The position numbers were made by a program, and so were the translations under genes. From positions 744,001 through 808,000 of the forward strand of contig NZ_AGBX01000007.1 in the NCBI RefSeq assembly GCF_000225825.1: a stretch of 64,000 nt of DNA, written 5' to 3'. The stretch comes from Brachybacterium squillarum M-6-3 (lineage in GTDB: Bacteria; Actinomycetota; Actinomycetes; Actinomycetales; Dermabacteraceae). This document shows, piece by piece, positions 43,218-52,544 of the stretch. A model generated the notes under the pieces. The model was not told where the DNA came from. It saw nothing but the letters and a program-made list of their open reading frames with translations, and made no database searches. Position 1 is the first letter of the stretch. The number at the start of each line of letters is the position of its first letter.

Positions 43218-43724
43218 TGGTCGTCGTGCCGGCGTGCGTCCTGATCGGACCGGCCGGGTCCGGCACGTCGACCGTCGGGGAGCTGCTCGCCACGCGCCTC
43301 GGCGTTCCTTTCGTGGACCTCGACGGTCGGCCGGGTGGAGGCCGAACGGGCCTGGGAGCCGGCAAGGCTGCACGCGGTGCGCCGCGTGCTCGCCGACCAT
43401 CCGGGAGCTGTCATCGCCCTCGGGGCCGGGCACACCACGATCCACGATGCCCGGCTCCGCGCCGATCTCGCCGTGGCGCTGGGTGCCTGTCCGCACGTCG
43501 TGGGGCTTCAGCCCGACCCGGATCGGGACCGCGCCCTGGCGATCCTGCGTACCCGCTGCGAAGCCTCCAAGGGCACGGGCTGGATCAGCGAGGGGCACGA
43601 CCTGCTCGCGGACTGGCTGGACGACGAGGCGGCCCGGAGACTCGCCACCGCCGTGGTGACCGGCCGCGGCCGCGGGGCGGCGGACGTCGCGAAAGCCGTA
43701 GCGAGGATCCTCGATCGGGCCTGA
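43217..43724 (+). pseudogene. Shikimate-kinase-like gene, frameshifted
   Basis: From ATG 43217 the frame reads VLIGPAGSGTSTVGELLATR and VPFVDLDG, the start of a shikimate-kinase-type P-loop kinase. Homology then jumps to the +1 frame near 43334, which continues to a stop at 43724 with VIALGAGHTTIHDARLRADLAVA and a kinase-like C-terminus. One extra G in the CCGGG run at 43331-43335 would explain the shift. The P-loop lysine is already threonine (GSGTS), and the shikimate-binding region between DLDG and VEAERAW is missing, so the gene was probably decaying before the shift. It overlaps the GT fusion stop (TGATG). Confidence 0.65.
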
Positions 43725-43739
43725 TCCTGGCCCGGTCCG

Positions 43740-43762
43740 GCGCCCACGACGCCGGTGGGCGC
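43740..43762. terminator. Hairpin between convergent genes
   Basis: A perfect 8-base stem GCGCCCAC / GTGGGCGC with a 7-base loop lies in the 50-base gap between the broken kinase gene and the convergent glycosyltransferase. It probably acts in both directions. Confidence 0.55.
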
Positions 43763-43774
43763 GCACGGGACGTT

Positions 43775-44896
43775 TCAGCCGGCGATCCGTCCGATCGCCT
43801 CGTCCCACGCCCGCACCTGCACCTCGGCGGAGAGGTCGTGGGCGGCCGCGTCGGCGTTGCGCTTCCAGTAGTCCACGGTGGTGGTCTCCAGGGTGTCCAG
43901 CACGGCGCGCAGCGAGGCGGCGTCGGAGCCCTCCAGGACGGCGCCCAGGCGGTGCCGGGTGACCAGCTCGGCCATGTCCGGGGAGGGGCCGACGATGACG
44001 CCGGTGCGGGCCTGCACGGCCTCGAACAGCTTGTTGGGCAGGCTGTGCTCGAGGTTGAAGGTGGTGGCCGGGAAGACCACCACGGAGGCGTCGTAGCCGG
44101 CCACCGTGTCGACCAGCTCGGCGTAGGGCACCGGCTCGCGCAGGGTCACAGTGGGCACGTGCTCGGCCTCCGCGCGCAGCGCCTCGATGTAGCCGGGCTC
44201 GCTGGGAACCAGCATCAGGTCCAGGGTGATGCCCTCGGGGGCCTCGGCCATCGCCTCGATCATCGACTCCAGGCGGCGGTTGGCGCGGGCCACGCCCGTG
44301 TGCAGCAGACGGATCGGGGAACCGGTGGGTCGCACCGGCCGCTCCTCGTAAGCGGCGGCGTTGGTGACCACGGCGGCCTGGACACCGAACTCCCGCTCAT
44401 AGGCCTCGGCCAGGCCCGGGGACACGGTGGTCACCGAGGCCATCAGCGGCAGGCAGGTGCGGCAGATCCAGCGCTGGTAGGGCGCGATGAACCAGCGCCA
44501 GGAGCGCACGTGCTCCTTCTCCCGCGGGGCGTACTCGTGCAGGTCCGCGTGGATGCCGCGGCGGGGCCGCAGCCACAGGGCCAGCGGCAGGGTGTTCACG
44601 TCGTTGGCGAGCACCACGTCCATCGTGCCCACCCGGTCCGCGAGCCGCTCGTTGGCGACGCCCACGGCGCTCATCGCCCAGTAGGCGCGGCGGTAGCGGC
44701 CGGTCAGCAGGTATTCCTTGTGGCTCGGCCAGGCCTGGGTGTCCCCCGGCAGCTCCACGTGCTCCACGCCCGGGTGGGGCGCGGGGCCGAAGCCGACGGT
44801 GGTCACGTCGTAGCAGTCCGCGAACAGCGCGATCTGGCGCTGCACCCGCGGGTCCCGCCGCAGTTCGGAGAAGGAGACGATCAGCAGGGAGGTCAT
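43775..44896 (-). CDS. GT-B family glycosyltransferase
   Basis: This is a 373-residue glycosyltransferase: LLIVSFSELRRDPRVQRQI, VLANDVNTLPLALWLRPRRG and HADLHEYAPREKEHVRSW in the N-terminal domain. The C-terminal domain has IRLLHTGVARANRRLESMIEA and a donor loop LEHSLPNKLFEAVQARTGVIV. It resembles the enzyme at 39565 in layout (HEL versus HEY, LPNKLFE), so the two are probably distant paralogues. The start overlaps the ABC transporter stop by 4 bases, which makes it the last gene of the long minus operon. Confidence 0.87.
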   Translation of the reverse strand: MTSLLIVSFSELRRDPRVQRQIALFADCYDVTTVGFGPAPHPGVEHVELPGDTQAWPSHKEYLLTGRYRRAYWAMSAVGVANERLADRVGTMDVVLANDVNTLPLALWLRPRRGIHADLHEYAPREKEHVRSWRWFIAPYQRWICRTCLPLMASVTTVSPGLAEAYEREFGVQAAVVTNAAAYEERPVRPTGSPIRLLHTGVARANRRLESMIEAMAEAPEGITLDLMLVPSEPGYIEALRAEAEHVPTVTLREPVPYAELVDTVAGYDASVVVFPATTFNLEHSLPNKLFEAVQARTGVIVGPSPDMAELVTRHRLGAVLEGSDAASLRAVLDTLETTTVDYWKRNADAAAHDLSAEVQVRAWDEAIGRIAG

Positions 44897-46749
44897 CGGG
44901 TCCGCTCCTGGTCCCGGGCGTCCGCGGGCTCGGCGCCGATCGGGCGACCGGCCAGGCCCGCGAGCGCGGCCTGCTCGGCGAAGGCCGGCACCGCGGCGAC
45001 GACCTCGTCGAAGCTGCCGGCGGCGGCGACGGTGCCCTCGGACATGTAGAAGACGATGTCGGAGTGCTGGATGGTGGCCAGGCGGTGAGCGATGGTGATG
45101 GTGGTGACCTCCTCGCCGAGCCCGCGGATGGCCTCGGTGACGGCCGCCTCGGTCTTGGTGTCCAGGGCGCTGGTGGCCTCGTCCATCACCAGCACGGACG
45201 GCTCGGCGTAGAGACCGCGGGCGATGCCCATGCGCTGGCGCTGCCCGCCGGAGAGGGTCATGCCGCGCTCCCCCAGGCGACCCTCCATGCCCTCGGGGCG
45301 GGAGCGGATCACCTCCAGCAGCTGCGCCCTGTCCAGGGCGCGCTCCACCCGCTCGGGGTCGACCTCCTCGGGGTTCCAGGTCAGCGCCACGTTCTCCCCC
45401 ACCGACACGTCGAACAGGGAGACCTCCTGCGGGACGTAGCCGACGGAGCCGCGCCACTGCCGCAGCACGGTCGTGATGTCGGTGCCGTCCACCAGGATCC
45501 GCCCGCTCGACGGCGTGAGCAGGCCCAGCAGCAGGTCCACCAGGGTCGACTTGCCGGCGCCGGAGCTGCCGACGAAGGCGACCGACGCCCCGGCGGGGAT
45601 CCTCAGGGTCACGTCCCTCACGGCGGGCTCGTCACGGTTCGGGTAGGTGAAGGAGACGTCCTCCAGCACGATCTCGTGCAGGCCCGGGGCGAGCACCGCC
45701 GAGTCGGGAGCCTCCTTGCGCTCGACGGCGCCGCGGGCGAACTCGATGTCGTCGATGATGTAGTCCGCGAAGGCCGCGTTGGTGAGGATGCGGTTCTGGG
45801 TGGCCTGGAAACGGGTCAGCGAGGGCACCAGGCGGAAGCCGGCCACGGCGAACAGGGCCACGGAGGTCATCGCCGCGGCGGGGCCGTTGTCGGGCAGGCC
45901 GCCGAGGTAGCCGACACCGCCGACCACCACGAAGCCGCCCACCAGTCCGGCGTCCAGCACGAAGCGGGGCAGCTGGTTGTAGTACTGGGCGAAGGCGCGG
46001 GTGCGGGCCGCGGCCGAGCGGCGCTGGGAGACGACGCTCTCCACCTGATCCTCGTTGCCCTTCAGGGTGAGCTCCTTGAGGGCCGCCAGCACCTCACCCA
46101 GCAGCCGCACCACGGCGATCGAGTTGTCGCGGTTCACGGCGCCGTTGGTGACGGCCAGGGGGCTGACCACGCGGGAGAGCACCAGGGCGATCAGCCCGAG
46201 ATAGGCGAAGGTCGCGATCGCGGTCTTCCAGTCCATGATCAGCAGGCCCACGCCGATCACGGAGATGGTGGCGAACTCGGCGACCACGGTCATCGAGGGC
46301 ATCAGCACGTTCGCCACCACGGCCGCGACCCCGGAGTCGACCATTCGGATGATCTCCTGCGTGGACTTCGAGGTGCGGTCCACCCAGGAGGCGGACATGT
46401 AGGAGCGGAACAGCATCTGCCCCACCGTGACCTCGTGCTCCGCGAAGCGCTGGGTGGCGATGCGGATGGTCAGCAGGTTCAGCACGCTCTTGACGATGAT
46501 CAGCACCACGAACACCGCGACCAGCCAGAGCATCTCCTCGAAGCTGCTCAGCTCCCAGCCGATGATCGGGATGGTGACGGTGCTGCCGGGGTCCGTGAGC
46601 CCGGGGATGACGATGGCGATGGCGCCGAGGGCGACCACGTCCAGCAGCGCCAGCAAGCTCATCACCACCCCGAAGGTGATCAGGAAGCGCCGGGAGCTGC
46701 GCGGCAGCACCGACAGGGTGCGCGCGACGATCCGGATGGTCTGCTTCAC
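44893..46749 (-). CDS. PglK-like ABC transporter (fused permease and ATPase)
   Basis: This is a 618-residue ABC half-transporter. Residues 1 to about 330 contain six membrane helices. The ATPase domain has Walker A GSSGAGKST, Q-loop GYVPQEVSLFD, signature LSGGQRQRMGIARGL, Walker B VLVMDEATSALD and the H-loop TITIAHRLAT. The closest functional model is PglK, which flips lipid-linked oligosaccharides, rather than a drug exporter, because of the surrounding glycosyltransferases. This gives the region a second export route besides Wzm/Wzt. The gap from the DUF6541 gene is 28 bases. Confidence 0.9.
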   Translation of the reverse strand: MKQTIRIVARTLSVLPRSSRRFLITFGVVMSLLALLDVVALGAIAIVIPGLTDPGSTVTIPIIGWELSSFEEMLWLVAVFVVLIIVKSVLNLLTIRIATQRFAEHEVTVGQMLFRSYMSASWVDRTSKSTQEIIRMVDSGVAAVVANVLMPSMTVVAEFATISVIGVGLLIMDWKTAIATFAYLGLIALVLSRVVSPLAVTNGAVNRDNSIAVVRLLGEVLAALKELTLKGNEDQVESVVSQRRSAAARTRAFAQYYNQLPRFVLDAGLVGGFVVVGGVGYLGGLPDNGPAAAMTSVALFAVAGFRLVPSLTRFQATQNRILTNAAFADYIIDDIEFARGAVERKEAPDSAVLAPGLHEIVLEDVSFTYPNRDEPAVRDVTLRIPAGASVAFVGSSGAGKSTLVDLLLGLLTPSSGRILVDGTDITTVLRQWRGSVGYVPQEVSLFDVSVGENVALTWNPEEVDPERVERALDRAQLLEVIRSRPEGMEGRLGERGMTLSGGQRQRMGIARGLYAEPSVLVMDEATSALDTKTEAAVTEAIRGLGEEVTTITIAHRLATIQHSDIVFYMSEGTVAAAGSFDEVVAAVPAFAEQAALAGLAGRPIGAEPADARDQERTR

Positions 46750-46777
46750 CGGTTCTCTCCTTGCCTGGGGGCGGGGG

Positions 46778-48850
46778 TCAGCACGGGAGCTCGAGCTCGT
46801 ACAGAGCGTACGGCCCCTCCTGCGCGACGGGGGTCAGCAGGTGGGCGGGCACACCCCGCACACCGACCCAGGGGCTGGACGCCTCCGGGCTCAGCCGCCA
46901 GCCCGCGTACTGCGAGGTGTCGCGGTACAGGTAGGTGGGCTCCACGCGGTGCAGGGCGCCGCACACCAGGCGCCGGTCGTCCGGCACGGTCATGTAGCGG
47001 CCGATCAGCCGGGTGTCCCGCGTCAGGGGGCTGGCCATGGTCGGGTAGACGGTCTCCACGCCGCCCAGGGACCAGTATAGGGTGGTGCCGTCGCGGGGAT
47101 CGCCGAGAACGACCGCGTCCGCGGGCAGCTCGGCGGCGGTCTCCTCGATGAAGTCCCGCTCCAGCTCGGTGACGTACGGGGAGAGTTGCAGGCCATAGGC
47201 GGTGTAGGCGAGGGAGCCGAGCAGCGGGTAGCGGCCCGGCAGCGCCAGGCCGGCCACCACGGAGGCCGCGACCAGCGCCCCGGCGATCAGCGGCGAGGCG
47301 AGGCGGAGGCGGGTGCGTGCCGGGACGGGCGCGGCGGGATCCGGGGCGGCGGTGCCGGACACCTCGGGCGCAGGGGCCGCCGCGCGGTCGGGGGCGCGCG
47401 CCGCCCAGGCCACCAGCGCCGCCAGTCCGCGGGCCATCAGCACCAGCAGCAGGAACGCCATCAGCGGGGCGATGCGTTCGCGGGCGCCGTACCAGGGGTT
47501 CACCAGCGGCGCGAAGATCGCCCAGGGGTTGTCGGTGATCTCCCCCAGGATCACGGCGGCCAGGGTGCCGGCGGCGGCGGTGATGCCCACGGCCTCCCGG
47601 TGCCGCACCGCGACCACGGCGCCGAACAGGCCCAACAGCCACGGCACCACGAACAGCACCCCGGGGTTCACCACGGCCGGGATGCGGGGGGTGTCGGCGA
47701 GGATCAGACCCAGCAGATCCAGCCGGCCGACACCGGCGGGCGGGGTGATCGACATGCCGCCCAGCACGGTCGCCGCCCCGACCATGTAGGCGCCGAGGCC
47801 GCCGACGGCCAGGCCGATCAGCACCAGCCCGCGGCGGCGGTGCCCGGCGCCGAGGTCGAGGGCGCCGTGCACCACGACGGCCAGACCCGCCGCCACCGCC
47901 ACGGAGAAGAACACGGAGGGGTGGGCGAGCGCCGCCCCCAGGGTCGCCCCGGCGGCGAGCGCGAGGGCCCGCAGGCGGGCGAGGCCGTGGCGACGCATCA
48001 CCAGCAGCACGGCGGCGAGCGCCGGCGGGAGGCACACGGTGCCCAGCACGATCGGCCACAGCCCCATCACCAGGCCCATCGCGGCGGTGCTGAGGAACAG
48101 GGTGCTGGTCGCGGCGGCGGCGAGCGCCAGCCAGGGCAGCCGGCGCGGCTCGGTCACCACGGTGGACACCAGGGCGGCGACCGCGGCGGGCAGGGCCGCC
48201 AGGCAGGCCAGCATCATGGCGTTCGCGGAGGTGATGGTGTCGAAGGGCAGCAGCGCCGCCAGGGAGTCGAAGGCCACCGGGTAGAAGGTCGGTTCCCCGT
48301 AGATGCCACGCAGGGCGGTGGTGAGGAAGGCGTCGCCGTCGCGGCGGATGAAGGCGATCGCCGAGAGGTGGAAGAAGGAGTCGTAGCTGCCGTTGAGGGT
48401 GCCGATGCCGCCCATGTGGCGGCTCGCCCGTCCCACCACCAGCAGGCCGAGCAGGATCGCGGACCCGGACAGCAGCGCCGAGCGGTGCAGGGCCCGCGGG
48501 GCGCCCTCCCCATCGACCCCGGCGAGGCGCGCCACCGGCCCGCCGGCCTCGCCCGCCGGGTCGGTCTCGCCCGCCGGGTCGGCCTCGCCCGCGGCGCGAC
48601 GTCGGGCCAGGACCGCGCGCACCGCGGCCGTCAGCATGACCGTCACCAGCAGGCCGGCGACCACCGGGACCGGGGCCCAGGGCAGGCCCAGCAGGTGCAG
48701 CAGCGCGGCGAGGGCCACCATCGTCGGCACCGTCACCACGGGCGCCCACCCCCAGCGCACGGGCAGGCGCACCCCGGAGGCGAGCAGCAGGGCGAAGCCG
48801 GGCAGGGAGAGCAGCAGCCAGGCGAGCAGCACGGGACCCAGCCAGCTCAC
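46778..48850 (-). CDS. DUF6541 family polytopic membrane protein (second copy)
   Basis: This is a 690-residue protein starting at a GTG. It has about fourteen membrane helices and a C-terminal extracytoplasmic domain. The family motif after the first helices reads GSYDSFFHLSAIAFIRRDGD and FYPVAFDSLAALLP, parallel to the YHLSALQ and YPAGFHAL motifs in the protein at 34051-36003. It has a charged Gly/Ala insert near residues 85-115 with two near-identical DPAGE units. It probably acts on the outer face on a lipid-linked sugar; the function is inferred from family and context only. Confidence 0.78.
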   Translation of the reverse strand: MSWLGPVLLAWLLLSLPGFALLLASGVRLPVRWGWAPVVTVPTMVALAALLHLLGLPWAPVPVVAGLLVTVMLTAAVRAVLARRRAAGEADPAGETDPAGEAGGPVARLAGVDGEGAPRALHRSALLSGSAILLGLLVVGRASRHMGGIGTLNGSYDSFFHLSAIAFIRRDGDAFLTTALRGIYGEPTFYPVAFDSLAALLPFDTITSANAMMLACLAALPAAVAALVSTVVTEPRRLPWLALAAAATSTLFLSTAAMGLVMGLWPIVLGTVCLPPALAAVLLVMRRHGLARLRALALAAGATLGAALAHPSVFFSVAVAAGLAVVVHGALDLGAGHRRRGLVLIGLAVGGLGAYMVGAATVLGGMSITPPAGVGRLDLLGLILADTPRIPAVVNPGVLFVVPWLLGLFGAVVAVRHREAVGITAAAGTLAAVILGEITDNPWAIFAPLVNPWYGARERIAPLMAFLLLVLMARGLAALVAWAARAPDRAAAPAPEVSGTAAPDPAAPVPARTRLRLASPLIAGALVAASVVAGLALPGRYPLLGSLAYTAYGLQLSPYVTELERDFIEETAAELPADAVVLGDPRDGTTLYWSLGGVETVYPTMASPLTRDTRLIGRYMTVPDDRRLVCGALHRVEPTYLYRDTSQYAGWRLSPEASSPWVGVRGVPAHLLTPVAQEGPYALYELELPC

Positions 48851-48890
48851 GGGCGACCCCTCCCCTCACCGGCCCCGCCGCGGCGGGGGC

Positions 48891-50375
48891 TCACGCGCCC
48901 CCGGGGCCGAGGCCGAGGGCCTCGGCGTATCCGGCGACGACGCGGCGCGGGTCCCGCTCGCGCAGGGCGAAGGCGCGGGCCGCGGCGGAGGCCGCGGCCA
49001 TCACCGCCGGATCGCGCAGCCCCAGGATGCGCTCCACGGCGGCCTCCTGGTCGGGCACCACCCAGTCGGCGCCGTAGATGGTGGCGGCACCGCCGTCGGC
49101 GACGGTCTCGGGCCAGTCACGCACCACGGCGGCGCAGCCGGCGGCCAGGCCCTCCATCACGGCCTCGTGGGTGCCCTCGTGGCGGGAGCTGGAGAGCACC
49201 ACGCCGGCCTCGGCGAGCAGGGCGGGCACGTCCTCGCGGCGTCCCAGCAGCTCCACGGCGCCGGGGGCGAAGCCCTCCAGACGGGCCCGGACGCGCCGCT
49301 GGTAGGGGGTGTCGGCTCCGGGGTCGGCGGGCAGGCCCGGGCCGATCAGCCGCAGCCGGTACGCGGGGTCGACGGCGCGCAGGGCCTCGAGCACGTCGAG
49401 GGCGAACAGCACGTCCTTGATCTCGCGGATCCAGCCGACCTGCACCAGCAGGTGCGGGTCGTGGCCGCCGGCCGGCTCCTCGCCGAGGCCGCGGGAGAGC
49501 AGGTTGCCGACGCGGTGCGCGGGCACCTCGGCCCAGCCGGGGACGGCGCGGGCCAGCAGCCCCCGCACCGGGGGGGAGACGTACAGCAGGTTCTCGATCC
49601 GGCGGGGGTCGGTGAGCAGCGGGAAGGGCGTGAACGCCTCGAAGCGGTGCAGCCGCACGGCCAGGGAGCGCGGCGCGTGGTCCAGCAGGGTGATCCAGGT
49701 CAGCACGTGGTGCGCCCACTCCACCAGCACCGTGTCCGCCCAGTCGAAGCCCACCACCAGCTCCGGCGGGGTGGGCATGAGGGTGCCGGCGGTGAGGGCG
49801 TCGTAGCGGCCGCGCAGGATCGCGTCGCGGTCGGCGAAGCCGGGGGCGGCCAGCTCGTCGACGTCGATGGTGCGGATCTCGACCTGCTCCTGCTCCTCCA
49901 GGGCGGCGAGCAGGGGGCGCACGAAGGTCCAGTTCTCCTGGGCGATCACCAGCAGCCTCGCGGGCCGGTCGCCGCGCTCGCGGGGCGCGGGGCGCTCCGG
50001 GGCCGGCAGCGAGGGGGCGTCGGCGGGCAGCAGGATCCGGCCCAGCCGGGAGGAGCGCAGGGGCCGCAGGAAGGCCTCGGGGTCGGCGGCCAGCGGGGAG
50101 GCGCCCGCCTGGTGGAGGGACGCGTGGTAGGCGATGCGCAGGGCCTTGTCGAACCAGCGCAGGGCCGCGTCGATCCGGCCGCGCAGCAGGTCGGCGTCGG
50201 CCCGGCCCAGCAGGGCGTCGACCTCGGCGTGCCAGCGCAGATCGGCGGGGTCCTCGGCGACGCGCTGCTGCGCCCAGAAGTAGACGCCCATGCCGCCGAC
50301 GGCGCCGGGCAGCACCCGGGCCGCCCGCGAGCCGGTGACCAGGGCGCGCTGGGCCAGCCGCGCCAGGTCAGGCAT
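48891..50375 (-). CDS. GT4-type glycosyltransferase with a helical N-terminal extension
   Basis: This is a 494-residue protein. The first 120 or so residues are helical and contain a TPR-like LRGRIDAALRWFDKALRIAY. A GT-B enzyme follows with ARLLVIAQENWTFVRPLLAAL, HLLVQVGWIREIKDVLFALD, YRLRLIGPGLPADPG and the donor-site ELLGRREDVPALL and SSSRHEGTHEAVMEGLAAG (EX7E-type acidic pair). It is soluble. The acceptor and donor are unknown. The ATG overlaps the WbpB-like stop by 8 bases. Confidence 0.85.
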   Translation of the reverse strand: MPDLARLAQRALVTGSRAARVLPGAVGGMGVYFWAQQRVAEDPADLRWHAEVDALLGRADADLLRGRIDAALRWFDKALRIAYHASLHQAGASPLAADPEAFLRPLRSSRLGRILLPADAPSLPAPERPAPRERGDRPARLLVIAQENWTFVRPLLAALEEQEQVEIRTIDVDELAAPGFADRDAILRGRYDALTAGTLMPTPPELVVGFDWADTVLVEWAHHVLTWITLLDHAPRSLAVRLHRFEAFTPFPLLTDPRRIENLLYVSPPVRGLLARAVPGWAEVPAHRVGNLLSRGLGEEPAGGHDPHLLVQVGWIREIKDVLFALDVLEALRAVDPAYRLRLIGPGLPADPGADTPYQRRVRARLEGFAPGAVELLGRREDVPALLAEAGVVLSSSRHEGTHEAVMEGLAAGCAAVVRDWPETVADGGAATIYGADWVVPDQEAAVERILGLRDPAVMAAASAAARAFALRERDPRRVVAGYAEALGLGPGGA

Positions 50376-51411
50376 CGCTCGCGGCGGGGGCCGGGGCGGA
50401 GCGGTCCGTGGAGTCCTCGATGGCCACCACGACGTCCTCACGAGCGCTCTGCAGCACCGCCTCGACGGTGCGGACGGTGTGCAGGCCCTCGCGCATGGTG
50501 ACGATGTTGGAGCCGTCCCCGCGCACGGCGTCGCGGAAGGCCTCGTGCTCGCTGCGCAGCGGCTCGGTGCGCTGCAGCGCGTAGGTGATGGAGTCGCCCT
50601 CGCTGACGCCGCGGAAGGAGGCCATCGACTCCCACAGGTTGGTGGCGGCCTCGGCGTTGGCGTGGAAGGTGAGGTCGGCGTTGATGGTGTCGGCCACCAG
50701 GGCGCCGTTCTCGCCGGTCACCACGGTGATCCGCTCCTTGTAGGGGGACAGCCAGTTCACCAGGTGGCTGGTGATGGTACCGTCGGCCAGGCGCCCGGCG
50801 ATGGAGACCATGTCCTCGTCCTCGCGGCCGCTGCGGCGGGTGGAGGTGGCGCCTACGGAGGCGTAGGGCGACTGCGCGACCCAGGCGGTGAGGTCGAGGT
50901 CATGGGTGGCGAGGTCCTTGACCACGCCGACGTCGGCGATGCGGGCGGGGAAGCCGCCCTGGCGGCGGGTGGAGATCTGGTAGATCTCCCCGAGCTGGCC
51001 GTCGGCGATGCGGCGGCGCATGGCCTGCAGCGCCGGGTTGTAGCGCTCGATGTAGCCGACGGCGCCGACCAGCCCCGCGCCCTCGAAGGCGGCGGTGATC
51101 TCCTCGGCCTCGCCGATGTCGAAGGCCAGGGGCTTCTCCACCAGGGTGTGCACCCCGGCCTCGGCCAGGCGCAGCGCCACGTCGCGGTGGAACTGGGTGG
51201 GCACGGCCACCACGGCGTAGTCGATGCCGGCGGCGATCAGCGCGTCGACGTCGGGCAGGATCTCGTAGCCAGGGGCGGCGCCGTGGGGGTCGCCGTAGGC
51301 ATCGGCGACGGCCACCAGCTCGACGCCCTCGGTCGCCATCAGGTTGCGGGCGTGGTGGCGGCCCATCATGCCCAGGCCGATCAGGCCGGCGCGCAGGTCG
51401 GTGGTGCTCAT
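50368..51411 (-). CDS. Gfo/Idh/MocA oxidoreductase, WbpB-like
   Basis: This is a 347-residue NAD-dependent sugar dehydrogenase. It has an N-terminal Rossmann fold RAGLIGLGMMGRHHARNL, the family EKP motif in TLVEKPLAFD, and a C-terminal substrate domain with ATHDLDLTAWV. In the WbpB-WbpE pair this enzyme oxidises C3 of UDP-GlcNAcA for transamination. The next enzyme upstream is the WbpE-like aminotransferase and before it the WbpD-like acetyltransferase, the same functional trio as in Pseudomonas. It is 2 bases from the aminotransferase gene. Confidence 0.88.
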   Translation of the reverse strand: MSTTDLRAGLIGLGMMGRHHARNLMATEGVELVAVADAYGDPHGAAPGYEILPDVDALIAAGIDYAVVAVPTQFHRDVALRLAEAGVHTLVEKPLAFDIGEAEEITAAFEGAGLVGAVGYIERYNPALQAMRRRIADGQLGEIYQISTRRQGGFPARIADVGVVKDLATHDLDLTAWVAQSPYASVGATSTRRSGREDEDMVSIAGRLADGTITSHLVNWLSPYKERITVVTGENGALVADTINADLTFHANAEAATNLWESMASFRGVSEGDSITYALQRTEPLRSEHEAFRDAVRGDGSNIVTMREGLHTVRTVEAVLQSAREDVVVAIEDSTDRSAPAPAASDA

Positions 51412-51413
51412 GC

Positions 51414-52544
51414 TCAGGCTCCCGCCGCCGCGACGGCCTCGACGGCGGCGACGATGCGGTCGCGGTCCGCATCGCTCACGCTCGGGTGCACCGGCAGGGA
51501 GAGGACCTCCCGGGCCAGCATGTCGGTGACCGGCAGCTCCGTCTCCCCCGCGCTCGCGGCGAAGGTGGGCAGGCGGTGCACCGGGGTCGGGTAGTAGACC
51601 CCGCAGCCGACCCGGTGCTCTTCGCGCAGGGCGGTGGCGACGCGGTCGCGCTCGGCCGCGCTCGCCCCCTCGATCCGCACCGTGTACTGGTGGTAGACGT
51701 GTTCGGCGCCCTCGCGCACCACGGGGGTGACGACCCCCGACAGGTGCGCGTCGAAGAAGCCGGCGAGCTCCTGGCGGCGGGCCGTCCAGGCGGGCAGCTT
51801 CGTGAGCTGCACCCGGCCGATGGCGGCGTGGATGTCGGTCATGCGGTTGTTGAAGCCGGCGACCTCGTTGGCGTACTGCGTCTCCATGCCCTGGTTGCGC
51901 AGCAGCTTGACCTGACGGGTCAGGGCCGGGTCGGCGCAGGCCACCATGCCGCCCTCCCCCGAGGTCATGTTCTTGGTGGGGTACAGGGAGAACATGGCGC
52001 CCTGGCCGAAGGAGCCGACGCGGCGGCCCTGCCAGCGGGCGCCATGGGCCTGAGCGGCGTCCTCGAAGACCCACAGCCCGTGCCGCTCGGCGACGGCCAG
52101 CAGGGCGTCCATCGGGGCGGGGTGGCCATAGAGATGGACCGGCTGGATGCCGACGGTGCGTTCGGTGACCGCGGCCTCGACGGCGGCCGGGTCCAGGGTG
52201 AAGGTCTCCGGGTCCACGTCCACGAAGACGGGGGTGGCGCCGCAGACGGCCACCGAGTTCGCGGTGGCGGCGAAGGTGAAGGAGGGCACGATCACCTCGT
52301 CGCCGGGGCCGAGGCCCAGGGCGAGCATGCCGAGGTGCTGGCCGGAGGTGCCCGAGTTCACGGCCACGCAGTCGCGGCCCTCCACCAGCGCGGCGGCGAA
52401 CTCCTGCTCGAAGGCGGCGACCTCGGGTCCCTGGGCGACCATGCCGCTGAGCAGCACCCGGTCCACGGCGGCCCGCTCCTCGTCCCCGATCAGGGGCTTG
52501 GCGGCGGGGATCATCGGCAGGTCCTGTACGGGGGCGGTGCTCAT
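51414..52544 (-). CDS. DegT/DnrJ/EryC1 aminotransferase, WbpE-like
   Basis: This is a 376-residue PLP-dependent sugar aminotransferase with AVNSGTSGQHLGMLALG, PSFTFAATANSVAVCGATPVFVDVD as adjoining motifs, EDAAQAHGARWQG, and the PLP-lysine loop SLYPTKNMTSGEGGM. It should aminate the 3-keto group formed by WbpB to give UDP-GlcNAc3NA. The neighbouring genes make this assignment strong among many possible DegT functions. The ATG overlaps the wbpD-like stop by 4 bases. Confidence 0.9.
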   Translation of the reverse strand: MSTAPVQDLPMIPAAKPLIGDEERAAVDRVLLSGMVAQGPEVAAFEQEFAAALVEGRDCVAVNSGTSGQHLGMLALGLGPGDEVIVPSFTFAATANSVAVCGATPVFVDVDPETFTLDPAAVEAAVTERTVGIQPVHLYGHPAPMDALLAVAERHGLWVFEDAAQAHGARWQGRRVGSFGQGAMFSLYPTKNMTSGEGGMVACADPALTRQVKLLRNQGMETQYANEVAGFNNRMTDIHAAIGRVQLTKLPAWTARRQELAGFFDAHLSGVVTPVVREGAEHVYHQYTVRIEGASAAERDRVATALREEHRVGCGVYYPTPVHRLPTFAASAGETELPVTDMLAREVLSLPVHPSVSDADRDRIVAAVEAVAAAGA

